Assembly (NCBI GenBank): GCA_963842355.1
Contig: CAWJGC010000007.1
Location: forward strand, 124,001 to 188,000
Direction of reading: 5' to 3'
Source of the DNA: JASHPR01 sp963842355
GTDB taxonomy: Bacteria > Actinomycetota > Actinomycetes > Streptosporangiales > Streptosporangiaceae
DNA length: 64,000 bases
Shown: positions 18,426-29,353 of the stretch, one piece after another
Position numbering within the stretch: position 1 is the first letter of the stretch
Layout of the letters: every line of letters begins with the position of its first letter
Program-made: the position numbers and the translations under genes
Notes under the pieces: generated by a model
What the model was told of the DNA's origin: nothing
Seen by the model: only the letters and a program-made list of their open reading frames with translations
The model's database searches: none

Positions 18426-20141
18426 GTGCGGAAGTACGCGGGGAACCCGTGGATGGTATTGCTGGTGGTCTCGCTCGGGTTCTTCATGACCCTGCTGGAC
18501 CTGACGATCGTGAACATCGCGATCCCCGACATGATCACGAGGCTGCACGCGTCGCTCGATGACGTCCTGTGGGTGATCAACGCCTATGCCCTCGTGCTCG
18601 CGGTGCTGGTCATCACGGCGGGCAGGCTGGGCGACCTGATCGGGCCGCGCATCATGTTCATGGGCGGCATCGCGGTGTTCACGGCGGCGTCGGCCGCCTG
18701 CGGCCTGGCGCCGAGCCCGGGCTGGCTGATCGGGTTCCGCGCGGTCCAGGGACTGGGCGCGGCCATGCTCATGCCGCAGACTCTGACGATCATCACGAAC
18801 ACGTTCCCGCCGGAGCGGCGCGGCGCGGCGTTCGGCGTCTGGGGGGCCGTGGCCGGCGTGGCGACGATCGCCGGGCCCACCCTCGGCGGACTGCTGGTCA
18901 CCGCGTTCGACTGGCGGTGGATCTTCTTCGTGAACCTCCCGATCGGCCTGATCGTGCTGGCGATCACCCCCGTCATCATCCCGGACCTGCGGCTGGGCCG
19001 CAGGCACCGCATCGACATCCCAGGCGTGCTGCTGGCCAGCGCGGCACTGCTGGCCATCTGCTACGGCCTGGTCGAGGGCCAGAAGTACAACTGGGGCACG
19101 ATCACCTCGTTCATCAGCATCCCGCTGGTCATCGGCTTCGGCGTCGCGCTGCTGATCGCGTTCCTGGTGGTACAGAAGCTGACCCAGGCACGGGAGCCAC
19201 TGGTGCCGTTCGCGGTCTTCCGCGACCGGAACTTCTCGGTGATCAACTGGGTGTCCGGGGTGCTCTCGGTCGGCATGATGGGCATCTTCCTGCCGCTCAC
19301 CATCTTCTTCCAGTCGGTGCTCGGCTTCTCGGCGCTGAAGGCCGGGCTCACGATGGCACCCGCGTCGGTGCTGTCGATGTTCATAGCCCCGGTCGCGGGA
19401 CGGATGACCGACAAGATCGGCGGCAAGTACATCCTCATGTCCGGTCTGCTCCTGTTCGCCACCGGAATGGGCTGGCTGGCGCTGATCGCGCACCCCACCT
19501 CCACGTGGCAGAGCTTCCTGCTCCCCCTGACCGTGGCCGGGATCGGCATGGGCTGCGTGTTCGCGCCGATGGTCACCACCGCCATGCGCAATATCCAGCC
19601 GCAGATGGCCGGGGCGGCGTCCGGCGTGCTGAATACCGTACGGCAGGTCGGCCTGGTGATCGGCACCGCCGCGGTGGGCGCCCTGTTGCAGAACCGGCTC
19701 GTAGCCTCGATGACCAGCCAGGCCATCACGCGCTCGGCGGCGCTGCCCGCGCAGGTGCGCAGCCGGTTCGTCGCCGGCATCCAGAGTTCGGCCAGCAACG
19801 GAATCCAGGTCGGCGCCGGCCAGAACGGCGCCGTGACCAGGCAGGCGGGCCTGCCCGCCAACCTTGCCGCCGAGGTGGCCAGGATCGCCCACGACGTCTT
19901 CACGTTCGGCTACGTGGACGCCATGCGCTCGACGATGATCATGCCGGTGGTGCTGCTGGCGGTGGGCGCCGCGAGTTGCCTGGCGATCAGCCAGCGCAGG
20001 CGGGTGGCGGCAGGCCCAGCGGATGGGGTTCCGGCGACGGCGCAGGAGGTTCCGGCGGCAGGAGCCCGGGCGCAGGAGGTTCCGGTGACGGAGGCCGTGG
20101 CCGACGAGAGACGCACTCCCGATCAGGCCGGCCTGGCTTAG
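18426..20141 (+). CDS. MFS transporter, DHA2 (EmrB/QacA) drug efflux family
   Basis: A 571-residue proton-coupled antiporter with 14 predicted membrane helices. Motif C-like and motif A-like segments are seen: LDLTIVNIAIPDM at the end of helix 1, AGRLGDLIGPR in the 2-3 loop, and VAGVATIAGPTLGGLL in helix 5. The C-terminal tail is cytoplasmic, Ala/Pro-rich and variable. GTG 18426 is preceded by GAGGAGG. A palindrome upstream suggests repression by a PadR- or TetR-like factor. It is likely to export toxic hydrophobic compounds; the substrate is not predictable. It converges with kamA across a strong hairpin. Confidence 0.93.
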   Translation: MRKYAGNPWMVLLVVSLGFFMTLLDLTIVNIAIPDMITRLHASLDDVLWVINAYALVLAVLVITAGRLGDLIGPRIMFMGGIAVFTAASAACGLAPSPGWLIGFRAVQGLGAAMLMPQTLTIITNTFPPERRGAAFGVWGAVAGVATIAGPTLGGLLVTAFDWRWIFFVNLPIGLIVLAITPVIIPDLRLGRRHRIDIPGVLLASAALLAICYGLVEGQKYNWGTITSFISIPLVIGFGVALLIAFLVVQKLTQAREPLVPFAVFRDRNFSVINWVSGVLSVGMMGIFLPLTIFFQSVLGFSALKAGLTMAPASVLSMFIAPVAGRMTDKIGGKYILMSGLLLFATGMGWLALIAHPTSTWQSFLLPLTVAGIGMGCVFAPMVTTAMRNIQPQMAGAASGVLNTVRQVGLVIGTAAVGALLQNRLVASMTSQAITRSAALPAQVRSRFVAGIQSSASNGIQVGAGQNGAVTRQAGLPANLAAEVARIAHDVFTFGYVDAMRSTMIMPVVLLAVGAASCLAISQRRRVAAGPADGVPATAQEVPAAGARAQEVPVTEAVADERRTPDQAGLA

Positions 20142-20155
20142 CCGCACAACGGGAA

Positions 20156-20184
20156 CGGCCCGCCAGGAGAAACCTGGCGGGCCG
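20156..20184. terminator. Bidirectional hairpin between MFS and kamA
   Basis: A perfect 12-bp stem (CGGCCCGCCAGG / CCTGGCGGGCCG) with an AGAAA loop lies between the two convergent stops. It has no T-run, which is common for terminators in high-GC actinobacteria. Confidence 0.8.
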
Positions 20185-20215
20185 CGCCCGTAGCGGGAGA
20201 ACGATCAGGTAAACC

Positions 20216-21592
<1,377 letters not shown>

Positions 21593-22192
21593 GCATCTCC
21601 CTCCGGTAGTTCGCCGCCCGTGGCACGAGTTGCCCGAGCGCGCGAGTCCCACAGCCTTGCGGCGGGATCGCCGCGCTACGACCGGCAATACCTGAGACGC
21701 AGATTGCGCACATTTCGCCGGTCAGTGCCCCGATAAGGAGGTCACATTTAGAAAACATTCTCCGAACGCAGAGGGTTCCCTGCCATCGGTACCGCCCGGC
21801 CGGCGGCGACAGCCTGGCCCGGCCCGGCACCTTCCCCCCGTCGGCTGATCATGGCCATCCCGGCCACCCTGGCGCCCTCCCCCTGGAGACGATCTGCCTG
21901 TTCATCATGGTTCCCGTCATCAGCCGAGACATGCCAGCCACCGCCGACGGTCCCGGCCTGGCCACGGCCGCTCTGCCGGCGGTGCCGGTGATGCGCGGCA
22001 TATCCGGCGGTGAGAAGCTTGGCCGCATGCGCGACACCGTCATGCCGTCGCCGCCCTCAGCAGGGACTCTGCCCAGCGTGCCACCGTCAGTGCGATCGGC
22101 GGCACCCTGAGCCGCGCCGGACAGCATAGCGCCGAGGGACACCGCGCCGGAGCCCATAGCGCGGGGATGCTCAGCGCCGGGACAGCGCCGGG
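21593..22192. other. Divergent intergenic region between kamA and plsX
   Basis: No accepted gene. An AT-richer island at about 21743-21775 stands out and may hold the kamA promoter. A minus-strand frame beginning at 21758 (MFSKCDLLIGALTG...) overlaps the kamA start and was not accepted. Just before plsX (22120-22210) there are five short degenerate repeats of the form AGCGCCGGGA. Confidence 0.4.
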
Positions 22193-23332
22193 ATGCACAG
22201 CGCCGGGACCCGCACGGCCGACAGGCACGGCGCCGAGGATCGCTCCGTCGACGCGGCTAGCTCGCCGCACGGCGAGCCGCAGCCACGCGGCGGTTCCCAC
22301 TGGGGGCTGATCGCCGTGGACGCCATGGGCGGTGACCACGCGCCGGCCGAGATCGTCGCCGGCGCGGTTTTGGCCGCGAGGGACCGGGGCATCCCGGTGC
22401 TGCTGACCGGTCGGCCCGGGCTGCTGCGGCCCCTGCTGGCGCGGCACGGGGCGCTGGCCGACATCCGGATCGTGCCTGCGGAGGACTCGGTCGCGATGGA
22501 CGAGGGAGCGCTCGCGAGCTGGCGCCGCCCCCGGTCGAGCATCGCCGTGGCCTGCCAGCTCGTCCGGCGCGGCCAGGCCGACGCCGTCGTCTCGGCCGGC
22601 TCCACCGGCGGTGTCGTCTCCACGGCCAGGCTCCGGCTGCGGCCGCTGTACAGCGTGCTCCGCCCGGCGCTGGCGGTCGTGCTCCCGACCCGTCCCGGGC
22701 CCACGCTGCTGCTGGACGCCGGGGCGATCGCCGACCCCAAGCCGGAGATGCTGGTTCAGTTCGCCCAGCTCGGGGTGGCTTACGCGCAGACCGCCTACGG
22801 CATCTCCGAGCCCCGGGTCGGCCTGCTCACGATCGGAACCGAGCCCGGTAAGGGCAACAAGCTGGCCCGGCGCGCCTACGAACTGCTCGACACCGACCCT
22901 CCGCACGGCGGGCGGCCGATCAGCTTCGCCGGCAACATCGAGGGCGGCGACCTGCTGACGGGCCGGGTCGACGTGGTCGTCACCGACGGTTTCACGGGGA
23001 ACGTAGCGCTGAAGACCCTCGAGGGGACCGCCGCCTTCGTCACCGCGCAGACGCGGGAGGTCCTGGCCGGATCCCGCGCCGCCCGGATCGGCGCCATGCT
23101 GCAGCGGCGCGGGCTGCGCGAACTGGCCGATCGCATGGATGCCGAGACCTACGGCGGAGCCGCCCTCCTCGGGATGGAGGGAACCGTCGTCATCGCGCAC
23201 GGGGCGGCTACCGCCCGCGCCGTCGCGGCCGCCTGCGTGCTGGCCGCGGACCTGGTCCGCGGCCAGATCACGGAGAAGATCAAAGAACGGCTCGGGCCGC
23301 CGCGCGGCGGGCATTTCCTGCGGCGGCCCTGA
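22193..23332 (+). CDS. plsX: Phosphate acyltransferase
   Basis: PlsX makes acyl-phosphate from acyl-ACP, feeding PlsY for phosphatidic acid synthesis; peripheral membrane enzyme. Up to 379 residues. The hallmark IAVDAMGGDHAPAEIV is present, but only after about 40 extra N-terminal residues, so the ATG at 22193 may be too far upstream, although no better in-frame start codon with a ribosome site is seen. SAGSTGGVV, TIGTEPGKGN and VVTDGFTGNVALK are also present. It lacks the usual neighbours rpmF and rnc; argS follows 25 bp downstream, so they may be cotranscribed. Confidence 0.9.
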   Translation: MHSAGTRTADRHGAEDRSVDAASSPHGEPQPRGGSHWGLIAVDAMGGDHAPAEIVAGAVLAARDRGIPVLLTGRPGLLRPLLARHGALADIRIVPAEDSVAMDEGALASWRRPRSSIAVACQLVRRGQADAVVSAGSTGGVVSTARLRLRPLYSVLRPALAVVLPTRPGPTLLLDAGAIADPKPEMLVQFAQLGVAYAQTAYGISEPRVGLLTIGTEPGKGNKLARRAYELLDTDPPHGGRPISFAGNIEGGDLLTGRVDVVVTDGFTGNVALKTLEGTAAFVTAQTREVLAGSRAARIGAMLQRRGLRELADRMDAETYGGAALLGMEGTVVIAHGAATARAVAAACVLAADLVRGQITEKIKERLGPPRGGHFLRRP

Positions 23333-23357
23333 CGCGGCGGGCCGATAGGCTTGAGCC

Positions 23358-25091
23358 ATGACCGATCCGCAGCAGGCGCTGGCCAGCCTGATGACCGCGG
23401 CGCTCGCTGCGGCGTTCGGCCCGGAGTACGCGGATGCCGATCCCCTGATCCGCCCGTCGCAGTTCGCGGACTACCAGTCGAACATGGCGCTGCCGCTGGC
23501 CAACCGGCTGCGCCGGCCCCCGCGCGATATCGCCGCCGAGCTGGCCGGCCACCTCGGCGGCACCGAGATGGTCTCAGCAGCCGAGGTCAGCGGGCCTGGC
23601 TTCATCAACCTCACGCTGCGCGGCGACTGGATCGCCGACCAGGCGACAGGCCAGCTCGGCAGTCCGCGGCTCGGCGTCTGTCTGGCGGATCCCCCCGAGA
23701 AGATCGTGGTCGACTACTCGGCGCCGAACGTGGCCAAGGAAATGCACGTCGGCCATCTGCGCACCACCGTTGTCGGCGACTCGATCGTGCGGGTTCTGGA
23801 ACATCTCGGCCATGCCGTGATCCGGGCCAACCATGTCGGCGACTGGGGCACTCAGTTCGGCATGCTGCTCGAGCACCTCCTCGACGCCGGCGAGGAGGCC
23901 GCGTACGCACAGCTCGCCGCGGGCGAGATCAATGCCTTCTACCAGGCGGCCAAGGTCAAGTTCGATACCGACCCGTCGTTCGCGGAGCGTTCGCGTCTTC
24001 GGGTAGTGGCGCTGCAGGCTGGCGACGCCGAGACGCTGCGGCTCTGGGGAATGCTGGTCAACGACACCAAGCAGTACTACAACGCGATCTACGCCCGGCT
24101 CGGCGTGACGCTCACCGATGCTGACCTGGCGCCGGAGAGCTTCTACAACCCGATGCTCGCCAGCGTCTGCGACGAGCTCCAGTCCAAGGGCGTCGCGGTG
24201 ATCAGCGAAGGCGCGCTCTGTGCCTTCCCGCCCGGATTCACCGGGCGCGATGGCTCGCCGCTGCCCCTGATACTACGCAAGAGCGACGGCGGGTACGGAT
24301 ACGGCACGACGGACATGGCCGCCATCCGGTACCGGATCTGCGACCTGCACGCCCGTCGCCTGATCTACGTGGTCGGATCCGAGCAGGCCCAGCACTTCGA
24401 GATGGTGTTCGCGGTCGCCCGCCAGGCGGGCTGGCTGACCGAATCGATCAGCGCGGAGCACGCCGCCATCGGGATGGTCACCGGAGCCGACCGGAAGCGG
24501 TTCCGGACCAGGACGGGCGGGTCGGTCAAGCTGATCGACCTGATCGACGAGGCGGTCGGGCGGGCCGAGGAGGTCATCAAGGACCGGTACGACGACCCGG
24601 ATCTGCGCGCCCAGATTGCCGAAGCGGTCGGCATCGGCGCGCTGAAGTACGCCGACCTTTCGGTGGCCCGTGAGTCCAGCTATGTACTTGATTTCGACCG
24701 GATGCTCGCGCTGACCGGCAACACCGGCCCGTACCTGCAGTACGCCACGGCCCGGATCCGCTCGATCTTCCGCCGGGCGGGGATCGAGCCGGCCGCCGCC
24801 AGTGCCGGACCGGTCCGGCTGACCGAAGACGCGGAGCGGGCGCTCGCGCTGCGGCTGCTCGGCTTCGGCTCGGCGGTCGGCCAGGTGGCCGAGACGGCCG
24901 AGCCGCACAAGCTCGCTGGCTTCCTGTTCGAGACGGCTAGCGCGTATACCACGTTCTACGAGCACTGCCCGGTCCTGCAGGCGGCCGACGAGCCCGTCCG
25001 CCGCAGCCGGCTCGCCTTGTCGGCGCTGACCTTGCGCGTCCTGCTGACCGGCCTGGACCTGCTTGGCATCCCGGTGCCCGAACGCATGTAG
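23358..25091 (+). CDS. argS: Arginine--tRNA ligase
   Basis: Class I synthetase charging tRNA-Arg, 577 residues, a normal length. The N-terminal additional domain is followed by VDYSAPNVAKEMHVGHLRTT (HVGH is the HIGH signature). The KMSKS position is the degenerate RKRFRTRTGGSV, as in many ArgS. The C-terminal DALR anticodon-binding domain has TGPYLQYATARIRSI and TASAYTTFYEHCPV. ATG 23358 is 25 bp after the plsX stop. The frame is intact over its whole length. Confidence 0.96.
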   Translation: MTDPQQALASLMTAALAAAFGPEYADADPLIRPSQFADYQSNMALPLANRLRRPPRDIAAELAGHLGGTEMVSAAEVSGPGFINLTLRGDWIADQATGQLGSPRLGVCLADPPEKIVVDYSAPNVAKEMHVGHLRTTVVGDSIVRVLEHLGHAVIRANHVGDWGTQFGMLLEHLLDAGEEAAYAQLAAGEINAFYQAAKVKFDTDPSFAERSRLRVVALQAGDAETLRLWGMLVNDTKQYYNAIYARLGVTLTDADLAPESFYNPMLASVCDELQSKGVAVISEGALCAFPPGFTGRDGSPLPLILRKSDGGYGYGTTDMAAIRYRICDLHARRLIYVVGSEQAQHFEMVFAVARQAGWLTESISAEHAAIGMVTGADRKRFRTRTGGSVKLIDLIDEAVGRAEEVIKDRYDDPDLRAQIAEAVGIGALKYADLSVARESSYVLDFDRMLALTGNTGPYLQYATARIRSIFRRAGIEPAAASAGPVRLTEDAERALALRLLGFGSAVGQVAETAEPHKLAGFLFETASAYTTFYEHCPVLQAADEPVRRSRLALSALTLRVLLTGLDLLGIPVPERM

Positions 25092-25183
25092 GCCTTCCTC
25101 TGAGGCGTATTTTCTGGCCGTTCCCAGGCAGATCCCAGGATCTGCTGGCTGCTCACCCAGGCCGGAGCGGCAGTCTCGATGTC

Positions 25184-26154
25184 ATGGACAACATGCATCA
25201 GCCGCCAGGCGGCGATCCGCAGGATTACTGGCCGACTCAGGAACTCGGCCCGACGTCGGGACCGGCCGGGCCAGGGGGACCGGCCGGGCCGGCGGGACCG
25301 GCCGGGCCAGGGCCGCGGCCCGCGCCGCCGTGGGGCCAGCCAGCCGGAGGCCCCGGGCAGCCCTGGGGCCAGCCACCCGGACGCCCCGGGCAGCCCGGGC
25401 AGCCGTGGGGCCAGCCAACGGGGCCGGGCTGGAGCCAGGCCGCCGGGCAGGCCGGGCAGGCCGGGGGCGGACCATCGGGCCCGGGCGGCTCGTCGGGCCG
25501 CCGGCCCCGGCGCGGCCGCGTGCTGTGGTGGAGCGCCGGGTTCGCGCTGGTCGCGCTGCTGGCCGGCGGGGCGCGCTCGCCGCCTCCAGTAGCGGGTCCC
25601 CGGCCCCGGCCCCGTCCGGACCCACCGGGCAGGCGGCCGTGCTGAACAGCATGCTCAACTCCGCTTCGTCGCCGGGGGCGGACGGTGTCGCCAGCAACGC
25701 CGCGGCGGCGACCACGGCGACCCCCTGCCTGACCCGGGCCGCGAAGCTCAAGGCAGCCGGGTACCCCGACGCCGCCAGGATCGCCCTGTACCGCTGCCAC
25801 CATCCGCTGCGGCGGGCACGCGCGCTCGGCGGGATTCACGGAGAGTTCACGTTCGAGACCAAGACCGGGCCCCGCACGATCGCCTACGAGCGCGGCGTGA
25901 TCCAGTCGATCAGCGGGAGCGACGTGGTCGTCCAGGCTAAGGACGGCACAACCTGGACCTGGGTCCTGGGAAACAGCACGGTGATCCGGGAGAACGGCCA
26001 GAAGACCAGCACCAGCGCCCTGTCTGACGGCCAGAGCGTCTTCGCAGGCGGTCCCGTGGTCAGCGGCGCGTACGACGCCAGGCTGATCGTGATCCGGACC
26101 AGTTCCGGCAGCCCGTCGCCCAGCCCGTCGTCAAGCCCGGCGGCCGGCTCATAG
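25184..26154 (+). pseudogene. Membrane-anchored DUF5666-like protein, frameshifted
   Basis: A Pro/Gly/Gln-rich cytoplasmic N-terminus (about residues 1-110, with several WGQP repeats) leads to one membrane helix (VLWWSAGFALVALLAGG). One base is then missing at about 25565-25575. The downstream frame continues with ALAASSSG, a linker, and a C-terminal domain with GVIQSISGSDVVVQAKDG and a VLGNSTVIREN strand pattern typical of DUF5666-like beta proteins. Restoring one base gives about 323 residues. A two-component system follows 145 bp downstream; whether this is its partner is a guess. Confidence 0.7.
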
Positions 26155-26299
26155 CGGCGACATCGAGCGGGCCTGGCCCCCAGCGTCAGCGTCATCCGCG
26201 GCCTTCGGGCCCGGATGGCGCTGCGTCCCTGCCACGGCACGGGACGCCGGCTGGTGTCCGCCGCGGCCGCCCGGCGCGCGAGAATGAGGCCGATACCTC

Positions 26300-27037
26300 A
26301 TGACAGACAACGACCAGATCCCCCAGGTGCTCGTCGTGGACGACGAGCTGAACATCCGCGAGCTCGTCCAGGTCGCGCTGAAGTTCCACGGCTGCTCGGT
26401 GACCACCGCGGCCACCGGAAAGGACGCGCTGAGGCAGGCGGACGCCGACCGGCCCGACCTGATCGTGCTCGACGTGATGCTGCCCGACATGGACGGTTTC
26501 GAGGTGTGCCGCCGGCTCCGCGCGATGGGCAACGAGGTCCCTGTGATCTTCCTTACTGCCCGGGACACCTCCTCGGACACCGTGACCGGCCTGGCCATCG
26601 GCGGCGACGACTACGTCACGAAGCCGTTCTCCGTCGAGGCCCTGGTGGCCAGGGTCCGTGCGGTACTGCGCCGCGCGTCCCGGGGCGCCCACAGCGACCA
26701 GCAGGGCGGCGACGCGGAGATCCTGCGCGCCGGGGACGTGGAACTCGACGAGGCACGGTGGACCGTGCACCGGGCGGGCGTGCCCATCGAGCTGTCGCCC
26801 ACCGAGTTCCGGCTGCTCGCCTACCTGATCCGGCACCAGGGGCGGGTCCTGACCCGGGCGCAGCTGCTCGAGAACGTCTGGGGGTGGGACTACGCCGGCG
26901 AATCCCAGATCGTGGAGACCTACGTCAGCTACCTGCGGCGCAAGCTCGATCCGCTCGGCCCGCCCATGATCCACACCCAGCGAGGGGTGGGCTACAGCCT
27001 GCGGCCGCCGGATCGGGGGCAGGCCGGGCCGGGTTGA
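26300..27037 (+). CDS. Response regulator, OmpR/PhoB family
   Basis: A 245-residue DNA-binding response regulator. The receiver domain has VVDDE near the start, the phosphorylated Asp in LIVLDVMLPDMDGF, Thr in FLTARD and Lys in YVTKPFS. The C-terminal winged helix is ELSPTEFRLLAYL with VETYVSYLRRKLD and RGVGYSLR. The kinase gene follows 46 bp downstream, so the pair acts together. The overall pattern resembles MprA/TcrA-type regulators. The target genes are unknown; the DUF5666-like gene upstream is a candidate. Confidence 0.95.
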   Translation: MTDNDQIPQVLVVDDELNIRELVQVALKFHGCSVTTAATGKDALRQADADRPDLIVLDVMLPDMDGFEVCRRLRAMGNEVPVIFLTARDTSSDTVTGLAIGGDDYVTKPFSVEALVARVRAVLRRASRGAHSDQQGGDAEILRAGDVELDEARWTVHRAGVPIELSPTEFRLLAYLIRHQGRVLTRAQLLENVWGWDYAGESQIVETYVSYLRRKLDPLGPPMIHTQRGVGYSLRPPDRGQAGPG

Positions 27038-27083
27038 CAGGCGCAGAGCCGGCCGCGGGCGGCCGGGCGAGAGCGGGCCAGCG

Positions 27084-28604
27084 ATGAACAAGCCCCGCAG
27101 GCTGTCGCTGCGCGCGCGCATGCTCATCCTGCTCATCGGCGTGACCGCCATCTTCCTGCTCATCATGGGGGCCGTCACCACCGTCGTGCTGACCAAACGG
27201 CTCGGCGGCCAGTTCAACAACGACCTGGTCGCCGCGTCGACGCGTGGCCCCCGGGCGCTGGCCGACAACACCGGCGGCTACCTGGCCGAGGCCGTGTCGG
27301 CGCGAACCGGGCAGATCGTGGTGATCACTCCCGGCGGGCAGGCCAACGGGCTCTCCACCGTGCTGAGCGAGATGAGCCTGGTCCAGTTCCGGAACTGGAT
27401 CCAGAACGGGCCGACCACCCTCACCTTGCCCGACGGCACGAGGCTGCGGGCGGTCGCGCGCGGACTTCGGGCCACAGAGCTGATCAACGCGGGGTTCACC
27501 GTGGCCCTGGGCACCTACGTCCTGGTCGTGGCGCATTCGACCGGCACCCTGAGCAACCAGATAACCGGCATCATCGTCGTTGAGCTGATCACCGGCGGGG
27601 CGCTGCTCGCGCTGCTCGCGATCGGGGGCAGCTGGCTGATCGGCCGCGGCCTGGAGCCGCTCGACGAGATGGCCAGCACCGCCAACGAGATCACCTCCCG
27701 GGGTGACCTGGCCGCCCGGGTCGCGGACGCCGACGACCGCACCGAGGTGGGCCGGCTCGGGTCGGCCATCAACACCATGCTCGACCGGATCCAGCAGGCG
27801 TTCGGCGCGCGGCTGCGCTCCGAGCAGAAGGTGCGCGAGTTCGCCGCCGACGCCTCGCACGAGCTGCGCACCCCGCTGACCACCATCCGCGGCTACGCCG
27901 AGCTGTACCGGCAGGGCGCGCTCGGCCCCGATCAGCTGCCCAACGCGATGCGCAGGATCGAGCAGGAGGCGCAGCGGATGAGCACGCTCGTGGCCGAGCT
28001 GCTGGAGCTGGCCAGGCTGGACCGCACCTCCTCGCTCGACCTGACCGAGACTGACCTGGCCGGCGTGGTACGCGACGCGGTGGCCGACGCGGCCGCGGTC
28101 GAGCCGGAGCGTCCGGTGCGGGCCGAGGCACCCCCCCGGCTGGTCGCCGTGGTGGACGAGCCCCGGATCCGTCAGGTGCTGGCCAACCTGCTGGGCAACG
28201 TCCGGGCGCACACGCCGGTGACCACCCCGGTGGCGGTCCGGCTCGGCGAGGTGACCGGCGGGGTCCTGCTGGAGGTGGCCGACGCCGGGCCCGGCATGTC
28301 CGCCGAGGACGCGGCCCGGGCCTTCGACCGATTCCACCGGGCCGCCGAGCGGGCCTACGGCGACGCAGACGACGGGAACGGCGCACGCCACGGGCCTCAG
28401 GGCGGCTCAGCCCGCGGCCAGGCCGCCGAACGGCGGGAGAGCAACGGCGGCGGCAGCGGGCTCGGCCTGTCGATCGTGCAGGCGATTGCGCGAGCCCACG
28501 GCGGGCAGGCCACGCTGGAATCCTGGCCCGACCGCGGCACGCGGGTCCGCATCTGGCTGCCCGCCCGCGCCGCCCCCCTGAGCCCGCTCCGCGCCGCGCC
28601 CTGA
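27084..28604 (+). CDS. Sensor histidine kinase
   Basis: A 506-residue membrane kinase. Helix 1 is at about residues 12-35 and helix 2 at about 155-180, with an extracellular sensor domain between them. A HAMP domain (RGLEPLDEMASTANEI) and the phosphoacceptor box ADASHELRTPLTTIRGYAE follow. The N box is LANLLGNVRAHTP and the G boxes are DAGPGM and GSGLGLSIVQAIA. A roughly 35-residue low-complexity insertion (Gly/Asp/Arg-rich) sits between the F and G2 boxes in the ATP lid, longer than usual. Cotranscribed with the OmpR-type regulator. Confidence 0.94.
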   Translation: MNKPRRLSLRARMLILLIGVTAIFLLIMGAVTTVVLTKRLGGQFNNDLVAASTRGPRALADNTGGYLAEAVSARTGQIVVITPGGQANGLSTVLSEMSLVQFRNWIQNGPTTLTLPDGTRLRAVARGLRATELINAGFTVALGTYVLVVAHSTGTLSNQITGIIVVELITGGALLALLAIGGSWLIGRGLEPLDEMASTANEITSRGDLAARVADADDRTEVGRLGSAINTMLDRIQQAFGARLRSEQKVREFAADASHELRTPLTTIRGYAELYRQGALGPDQLPNAMRRIEQEAQRMSTLVAELLELARLDRTSSLDLTETDLAGVVRDAVADAAAVEPERPVRAEAPPRLVAVVDEPRIRQVLANLLGNVRAHTPVTTPVAVRLGEVTGGVLLEVADAGPGMSAEDAARAFDRFHRAAERAYGDADDGNGARHGPQGGSARGQAAERRESNGGGSGLGLSIVQAIARAHGGQATLESWPDRGTRVRIWLPARAAPLSPLRAAP

Positions 28605-28623
28605 GCCCGCTCCGCCCCGCGCT

Positions 28624-28639
28624 GCGCCCCTGAGGGCGC
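28624..28639. terminator. Short hairpin between convergent genes
   Basis: GCGCCC-CTGA-GGGCGC, a perfect 6-bp stem with a 4-base loop, lies between the histidine kinase stop (28604) and the TMEM175-like stop (28676). It could serve both directions. Confidence 0.55.
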
Positions 28640-28675
28640 CCTGCCCCGTCCTGAGCTGAGCCGCAGGAGCGCGGT

Positions 28676-29353
28676 TCACCCGCCGACCTGGGGACCGCCG
28701 GGCGCGGACTCGCCCACGGTAACCGGGTCGGGCAGGTGATTGAACAGGTAGAAGACCGCGAGCGCGCCGTACACCGCGAGCGCGCCGCCCGCGGACACGA
28801 ACGCGGCGACCAGCGTGCCGGCCAGGTAGCCCGCGAGGCCGACGCTCCACCGCGGGATCCTCGCCAGGGGCGGGTTCGCGCCGAACCCCGGGATCGAGTC
28901 CCGCAGCAGCCGCGTGGTGCTCCGCGATCCGAGGGTCTCGGCGTGCCTGACCAGGTACTCCCAGATCGCGTTGTAGCAGAGCGAGATGAGGATCATGACC
29001 AGTCCGTAGATCACCGCCGCGGCCGAGCCGCCCGACCGGTTCGGGCCGGTCAGATGCTCGGCGATGAGCGCCGTGGGGAACGGGATCGCGACCACGCCCA
29101 TGAGCAGCAGCAGGTTGAGCACGAGCAGGGGCCGGTCGATGAGGCGGACGTGCCCGAACAGCGTGTGGTGGTTCATCCACATGATGCCGATGGTCAGGAA
29201 GCTGACCACGTACGCGGCGTACTGCGGCCACGCGTGGCCGAGCACCCGGTAGTTGAGCATCCCCTGCCCGATGGGCAGCAGGTTGAAGATCAGCAGCGTA
29301 ATGGCGACGGCGAAGACGCCGTCGCTGAACGACTCAGCGCGCCCGGTGTTCAC
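28676..29353 (-). CDS. TMEM175/DUF1211 family membrane protein
   Basis: A 225-residue polytopic protein. The N-terminal signature RAESFSDGVFAVAITLL matches the RxxxFSDG motif lining the pore of TMEM175-type potassium channels. About six hydrophobic helices are visible. A short hydrophilic tail ends the protein. Bacterial members are proposed potassium-selective channels; that is family knowledge, not shown here. GTG 29353 overlaps the TGA of the upstream Fe-S oxidoreductase gene, so the two are translationally coupled. Confidence 0.87.
   Translation of the reverse strand: MNTGRAESFSDGVFAVAITLLIFNLLPIGQGMLNYRVLGHAWPQYAAYVVSFLTIGIMWMNHHTLFGHVRLIDRPLLVLNLLLLMGVVAIPFPTALIAEHLTGPNRSGGSAAAVIYGLVMILISLCYNAIWEYLVRHAETLGSRSTTRLLRDSIPGFGANPPLARIPRWSVGLAGYLAGTLVAAFVSAGGALAVYGALAVFYLFNHLPDPVTVGESAPGGPQVGG

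Noticed and set aside
18363..20147. 594-codon minus-strand open frame opposite the MFS gene
   Set aside because: Antisense shadow of a clear 14-helix transporter; composition is Arg/His/Asp-rich without motifs.
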